Positions 59,814-64,000 of a stretch of DNA of 64,000 nucleotides are shown in pieces. A program made the translations under genes and the position numbers. A model generated the notes under the pieces. It saw only the letters and a list, made by a program, of their open reading frames with translations, had not been told where the DNA came from and did no database searches. Each line of letters opens with the position of its first letter. Within the stretch, counting starts at the first letter, position 1. The DNA comes from JAYZDK01 sp964604165 (GTDB lineage: Bacteria > Myxococcota_A > UBA796 > CAJQPC01): the NCBI GenBank assembly GCA_964604165.1, contig CAZRYF010000016.1:1-64000 (forward strand), read 5' to 3'.

Positions 59814-60860
59814 ATGATTCTCTTCCTCTTGGCTTGCTTGGGTGCGCCGGATCCTCCGCTTCCGCTGCCGCCGGGGGCCTGGAACTTGGAGGGGGAGGGG
59901 GTGGTGGGGGAGCTCACCGTGGAAGACGGTGGGTGTCGTCTGGGGCTCTGGGGACCCACGTTTCGGGCGGGGGTGGGGGAGTCGGTGCCTTGCGGGCTGG
60001 AAGAGGATCCTGGTGGGGTTTGGGTGCACTTTCCCCTGGAGATGGGGGCGGGGGCCGGGTTGGCGGTGATGCAGCTGTCGGAGGAGGGAGCGCGGCTTCC
60101 CCTGGGAGAGCGGGAAGGGGAATGGGAGTTCCTGTTGAACAAGCGTCCTGGGCGCCTGACGGAGAAACAGCGCATCCTGGCCATGGCACGCAGCGCGGCA
60201 GGTCTGGAAAGAGAGGCGGCCGCCTGGGAGGGTGGAACCTTTCGCCTGGAGGAAGCTGGTCACCTGGTGGGGCAGCTTCAGCTTGCAGCAGAACCCATGC
60301 CACTTATCGAGGTCTTTGATGCGTTCTGGGCCACAAAGGGCCTCGTGGTGGCAGAAGTGCGGGACGAAGGCCCCGACTTGTTGTTGGAGTTTGACGTGTC
60401 CCCTTCTTTTCAGGGGGAGGGCGGGGTGCTTCGGGTGAACCGTCCGGTTCGGGAGGCCCGGATTCCCTTGGCTGAAGAGGTTCATCCGGCGGACCGGGTT
60501 CTCTCTCTCGTTCCGGGCGGGGTGACGGACGAGGAGCGGCGGGTCGCCTTGGCCGGCGGCCTGGAAGCTGCGGGCAAGAAGGAGCTGGAGGTCATGCTGC
60601 CCCTGGCCACCCAGCTGCTTGAGGCAGCGAGCTCAATGGGTTGTAAATGGGATGCGCCCTTGCGTCAGCAGGTCGACCTGCTGCTGGTGGGGTACGCGGT
60701 GCGGCTTGTCCCGGCCGAAGGCGCTTGCGGTCTGACCTTGGAGCCCAGCCCCGTACAGCATGGCCGGCGCCTCGCAGCGACCTTGAATTCGGGTGCTCCA
60801 CCCCGGTGGGTTCTCCGAGCGCTTTCTCACGGGATGGAAGAAACACCCTCAAGCCCCTGA
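59814..60860 (+). CDS. Lipoprotein of unknown function with very short leader
   Basis: This 348-residue product starts MILFLLACLGAPD, a lipobox Leu-Leu-Ala-Cys after seven residues. The mature part is rich in Gly/Glu/Val with beta-strand and loop character up to about 130, then a helical middle (LTEKQRILAMARSAAGLE) and a beta-helical end. Cysteines occur at about 42, 62, 280 and 310. I do not recognise the family. A longer open frame back to 59775 exists but its GTG has no leader. There is no strong Shine-Dalgarno, and the next gene starts 34 bases on. Confidence 0.7.
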   Translation: MILFLLACLGAPDPPLPLPPGAWNLEGEGVVGELTVEDGGCRLGLWGPTFRAGVGESVPCGLEEDPGGVWVHFPLEMGAGAGLAVMQLSEEGARLPLGEREGEWEFLLNKRPGRLTEKQRILAMARSAAGLEREAAAWEGGTFRLEEAGHLVGQLQLAAEPMPLIEVFDAFWATKGLVVAEVRDEGPDLLLEFDVSPSFQGEGGVLRVNRPVREARIPLAEEVHPADRVLSLVPGGVTDEERRVALAGGLEAAGKKELEVMLPLATQLLEAASSMGCKWDAPLRQQVDLLLVGYAVRLVPAEGACGLTLEPSPVQHGRRLAATLNSGAPPRWVLRALSHGMEETPSSP

Positions 60861-60894
60861 GACGCCGACCGACGTGGGGTTCGGAGGTGCTTCC

Positions 60895-63345
60895 ATGAGC
60901 ACGATCTCGTTGTGTGTCATTGCCCGTGACGAGGAACAACTTCTTCCTGGACTCCTGGCTTCGGTCGAGGGAGTCGTGGACGAGGTCATCGTCGTAGACA
61001 CGGGAAGCTGCGATCGCACGGTGGAGCTGGCCCGGGCGCAAGGCGCGAGCGTCGTTTCCTTTGAGTGGATCAACGATTTTGCAGCCGCCCGAAACGAAGC
61101 CTTGTCCCATGCCACTTGCGAATACGTCCTGGTGCTGGATGCAGATGAGCGCCTGGCAAAAGGGGATGGCGCCATTCTCAAAGAGATTGTGGCGGCTGGT
61201 GATGCGGACCTTGTGCTCTTGGCGCTGTACAACAGCAATTCTCTGGATGCCTCCCAAGACGAGATTCTCCAAGGGTCTGCCAGCATGGGCGAACCGATTC
61301 TCCTGCCGCGTCTGGTGCGTCGCACGGAGAACCTGCGCTGGGACGGTGCGGTGCACGAGACCATCGCGGTGGAGCTTTTGGATGGCATGCAGGTCGCGGC
61401 CTGTGCCGACGTGCGCATTCTCCATTTTGGTGATGTTCCGGAGATTCGCGAGGGCAAGAAGAAGGATGACCGGAACCTCGCGCTCCTGGAGGAGCGCTGC
61501 AAGGTCGAGGTCGGAAATCCGGTCATGGCAGCGCACCTGGCCCGAGACTACATCCGTCGCGGCCGCCTTGAGGATGCTTGGGATCGGGTGGAGATCTGTT
61601 GGTCCCACCTGGAACAGCACCGAGCCTCCGATGGTTTTCCACCCGCTGTGGTGGGTCTTGCGACCCTTCGCGCTCACCTGCTCTTGGCCCAGGGTCGCAA
61701 TCGATGTGCCCTCGAGGCCGTGGAGACAGGGCAAGGCTGGGGCAACAACCACCCCAACCTGGACCTGATGGGAGGCGCCGCCTGTGAAATGATCGCCTTG
61801 GAAACAGGGGGCGCGGAAGGCGTCTCCTGGTTGGAACGATCGGCCGCGTCTTATGTGGCATGTCTGAAGCGCCACGGTGAGGTTTTCGCCGAGGAGCTTC
61901 TCCCGGGCGCTACCAGCTGGGCGGCCAGCACGCGCCTTGGAACCGTGCGTCTTCTGCAGGGGCGTTGTGAAGAGGCCCTGGATGCCTTTGAGACCAGCAT
62001 GGTGCTCAAGGAAGATCACGTGGAAGCCCGTCTCGGATGCGCTGAGGCCCTGTTGGGCTGTGCCCAGCCGGAAGAGGCTTTGGCCGTCGTTGAGCCCTGT
62101 TTGCAGGAGAATCTTCCGGATTCCTGGGTCATTGCAGCCGCTGCATGTGACGTGTTGGGGCGCATTGACGAGCTGGTACTTCTGGCAGGACGAGGACGAG
62201 ACCTGGCAGAAAACGGATTCATGGCGGTGCATCGGCGCAGCTGCTTGGAGCAGCTGGAGCTTGCCTGCTGCATCTACGGTGGCAGCCCGGTTCCCGGCGA
62301 TGGCCCCGTGGGGCTCCTGGGGGCTGTCATGTCGCGTCGACCGGAAGGCGCCAATCCCTGGGCTGGGCAGGCGCCGGATCCGGAGCTGGTGACCCGTGTG
62401 GCCTTGAACAGCATTCTCGGGGGCCACTCGGAATTGCTGGATCCCCTGTTTGAGGATCGCGCTGAAGATCTGCTTCCGGGCGTGTCTTCCATTTTGCAGG
62501 ATGCGTTGTCCCAGCTGGGCGTGAACGTGGTGGACGATGGCGAACCCACGTACCTGTTCATTGGTGGCGCCGGTCGATCGGGTACGACCCTGGTGCGGGC
62601 CATGCTGGATGCGCATTCGGGGGTTTACTGTGGCCCAGAGGTCAAGTTGGTCACTGGAATCTGCGAAATGCACAAGGTGTGGACCGAGGCCATGGGGGAC
62701 AGTTTTGAGGCGTCGGGCGTTGGGTCCGCCCCTTTGGATGCAGGCGTTCGCAGCTTTGTGGATGCTGTGTTGCGGGAAGTGGGGGGAGATGCACGGTGCA
62801 TTGCGGAAAAGACGCCCCACAACCTGTTGGGCATGGAGCTTCTTGGGCGCCTCTTTCCCAGGGCCCGCTTTCTCCATGTGGTGCGGGATGGGCGGGCTGT
62901 GGCAGCCTCATTGGTAAAGCAGCAGTGGGTCCACCCCGGCACGGGCGAGCTGGTTCCCTACTGTAGAGACCACGGTTCGGCGGCCCGCTATTGGGGGGAG
63001 ATGATTACCGAGGTACGCACCCAGGCGTTGCAGGTCCAGGACCGGTACATGGAAGTGGTGTACGAGGAGTTGGTCACACAACCTGAGCAGGTCATGCGAC
63101 AGGTGTTGGCCTTCGTGGGGCAACCCTGGGAGGATGCAGTGGTTCACCACCATGCGTCCGATCAGCGACTTTCCCCGACAGAGTCCTCCAGTGAGGCGGT
63201 CTCTCGGGCGGTGAATACCGATGCGGTGGACCGCTGGCGCAGGGAGCTGACCACGGAACAGGTGCAGGAGATCGAGTCCGCGGCTGGCGAGATTCTGAGC
63301 TGGCTCGGGTACACGACACCGGTGGACATCCAGAGCGTTGGGTAG
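60895..63345 (+). CDS. Fusion: GT2 glycosyltransferase, TPR-like linker and sulfotransferase
   Basis: This 816-residue protein joins three parts. Residues 1-215 are a GT2 domain of the SunS type (TISLCVIARDEEQLLPGL, VIVVDTGSCDRTVELA, VLVLDADERL, WDGAVHETI). Residues about 225-530 are helical TPR-like repeats (LARDYIRRGRLEDAWDRV, EEALDAFETSMVLKEDHVEA). Residues 550-816 are a PAPS-dependent sulfotransferase with the phosphosulfate loop GGAGRSGTTLVRAML and the 3'-phosphate site VVRDGRAVAASL. It may glycosylate and sulfate a protein or glycan. ATG 60895 has GGAGGT seven bases upstream. The next gene is also TPR-type. Confidence 0.87.
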   Translation: MSTISLCVIARDEEQLLPGLLASVEGVVDEVIVVDTGSCDRTVELARAQGASVVSFEWINDFAAARNEALSHATCEYVLVLDADERLAKGDGAILKEIVAAGDADLVLLALYNSNSLDASQDEILQGSASMGEPILLPRLVRRTENLRWDGAVHETIAVELLDGMQVAACADVRILHFGDVPEIREGKKKDDRNLALLEERCKVEVGNPVMAAHLARDYIRRGRLEDAWDRVEICWSHLEQHRASDGFPPAVVGLATLRAHLLLAQGRNRCALEAVETGQGWGNNHPNLDLMGGAACEMIALETGGAEGVSWLERSAASYVACLKRHGEVFAEELLPGATSWAASTRLGTVRLLQGRCEEALDAFETSMVLKEDHVEARLGCAEALLGCAQPEEALAVVEPCLQENLPDSWVIAAAACDVLGRIDELVLLAGRGRDLAENGFMAVHRRSCLEQLELACCIYGGSPVPGDGPVGLLGAVMSRRPEGANPWAGQAPDPELVTRVALNSILGGHSELLDPLFEDRAEDLLPGVSSILQDALSQLGVNVVDDGEPTYLFIGGAGRSGTTLVRAMLDAHSGVYCGPEVKLVTGICEMHKVWTEAMGDSFEASGVGSAPLDAGVRSFVDAVLREVGGDARCIAEKTPHNLLGMELLGRLFPRARFLHVVRDGRAVAASLVKQQWVHPGTGELVPYCRDHGSAARYWGEMITEVRTQALQVQDRYMEVVYEELVTQPEQVMRQVLAFVGQPWEDAVVHHHASDQRLSPTESSSEAVSRAVNTDAVDRWRRELTTEQVQEIESAAGEILSWLGYTTPVDIQSVG

Positions 63346-63352
63346 GGCTTCG

Positions 63353-64000
63353 GTGCAGCACCCGTCGACAAAGACCCAACGGGCCACAGAATCCGGTGGA
63401 GCCCGACAGGTGGAGACACTTCGGCAGGCGGTTTCTCGGCATCCGACCGCGGAGAACATGGCCCGACTTGGCTCGGCCCTTGCCGCGGCCGGGGTGGCAG
63501 GAGAGCCGCTGGAGTGGTTCTCCCGTTCCCTTGAAACGGCGCCTTCTGCGGACACCTGGTGTCGCCTTGCCTCACACTTGCTGACCCTCGGCAAGTCCGA
63601 GGACGCTCAGGACTGCTTTCACCAGGCCCTCTTGCTGAAGCCGGGTTGCTTGCCGGCACAGGTGGGGCTTGCGGGTGTGTTGCATCGCTGCGGCCGATCG
63701 GGGGCGGCCTTTGAGCTGTTGCAGCGTCTCCCGGGAAAGGTGACGCCACAGCACGCCCTGCTGTTGGGCCAGGTCTGTCGCGTGTTGAACCGTCCCCAAG
63801 AAGGAATCCAGGCTATCCACAAGGCGCTGCAGGCGAATCCAGGGACGGAAGCCACGGGCATGCTTTTGCACGCGCTCGCCCACCTGTTGGACCGGCAAGG
63901 GAACCATGCCCAGGCCTTTGGCGCGTTGCAAAAAGCCAATGACATGAGGCGCTTGAGATTCGATCCCGATGCTTGGGATGGGGCTCTGGAGCGGATTGCG
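63353..64000 (+). CDS. TPR-type protein, probably TPR-sulfotransferase (partial, C-terminus outside window)
   Basis: From a GTG at 63353 (TAGGG about seven bases upstream) the frame stays open for 216 codons to the window end. It encodes helical repeats: ENMARLGSALAAAGVAGE, RLASHLLTLGKSEDAQDCF and HQALLLKPGCLPAQVGLAGV are TPR-like. The last part (AFGALQKANDMRRLRFDPD) matches the hinge normally found just before the sulfotransferase domain of TPR-sulfotransferases. The first 25 residues are Ser/Thr-rich without a signal peptide. It follows the GT2/TPR/sulfotransferase gene by seven bases and probably acts with it. Confidence 0.7.
   Translation, partial: MQHPSTKTQRATESGGARQVETLRQAVSRHPTAENMARLGSALAAAGVAGEPLEWFSRSLETAPSADTWCRLASHLLTLGKSEDAQDCFHQALLLKPGCLPAQVGLAGVLHRCGRSGAAFELLQRLPGKVTPQHALLLGQVCRVLNRPQEGIQAIHKALQANPGTEATGMLLHALAHLLDRQGNHAQAFGALQKANDMRRLRFDPDAWDGALERIA

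Noticed and set aside
60592..62877. A 761-codon minus-strand frame
   Set aside because: It is antisense to the GT2/TPR/sulfotransferase gene, which has clear catalytic motifs and a ribosome site.

Overview
The window is one dense, GC-rich bacterial chromosome segment with about 55 protein genes, short intergenic gaps and many 4-base ATGA/GTGA overlaps. The style suggests an uncultured Myxococcota or allied deltaproteobacterial lineage. That is inference, resting on many secreted lipoproteins with aspartate-dipeptide linkers, MopE-type Asp/Cys repeats joined to FG-GAP or LamG modules, an exported caspase-like protease, SPFH proteins and large MoxR/Bat loci. No phage, transposase, CRISPR array, tRNA or rRNA was recognised.

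Layout. 1-5163: end of an Asp-Ala lipoprotein, hutI with a zinc-ribbon gene, tatA, and a 927-residue MopE/FG-GAP lipoprotein. 5269-12759: a surface-glycan locus with three GT2 transferases, a Wzx-like flippase, a membrane phosphodiesterase and a GT4 transferase. 12766-17018: a HEAT-like protein, a tiny membrane protein, a Cys-rich repeat protein, a TolQ/ExbD/ExbD motor operon and a stand-alone receiver. 17058-22012: lipoproteins around a LonB-like protease. 22039-24843: an ECF sigma factor, a one-pass membrane protein and an exported caspase-like protease in one operon, followed by lnt and an envelope protein with an 18-bp repeat.

28386-41637 is a proteostasis block. groES-groEL run leftward. 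dnaK, dnaJ, moxR, a DUF58 gene, a membrane lipoprotein, batA, batB (with a BatC-like tail), batD and batE run rightward, and dnaJ overlaps moxR. A probable structured RNA ending in an intrinsic terminator lies between groES and dnaK.

41663-50177 holds envelope lipoproteins, a PDZ protein, a LamG lipoprotein, an Ig/PKD/YfaP lipoprotein, a B12-binding radical SAM enzyme and an NtrC-type two-component pair. 50268-53278 is a ppiC-like, surA-like and pdxA run, recalling surA-pdxA of enterobacteria. Then come two paralogous lipoproteins, hflX, two SPFH proteins with an NfeD-like protein, a DUF423 gene, an unknown lipoprotein, a GT2/TPR/sulfotransferase fusion and the start of a TPR gene cut by the window end.

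The common theme is the cell envelope: its proteins are folded (GroEL, DnaK, SurA, PpiC), lipidated (Lnt), exported (Tat), watched (ECF/caspase, NtrC pair, Bat complex) and decorated with glycans. The best candidates for something little described are the ECF/membrane protein/caspase operon, the aspartate-dipeptide tracts made by hexanucleotide repeats, the very short lipoprotein leaders and the groES-dnaK intergenic RNA.
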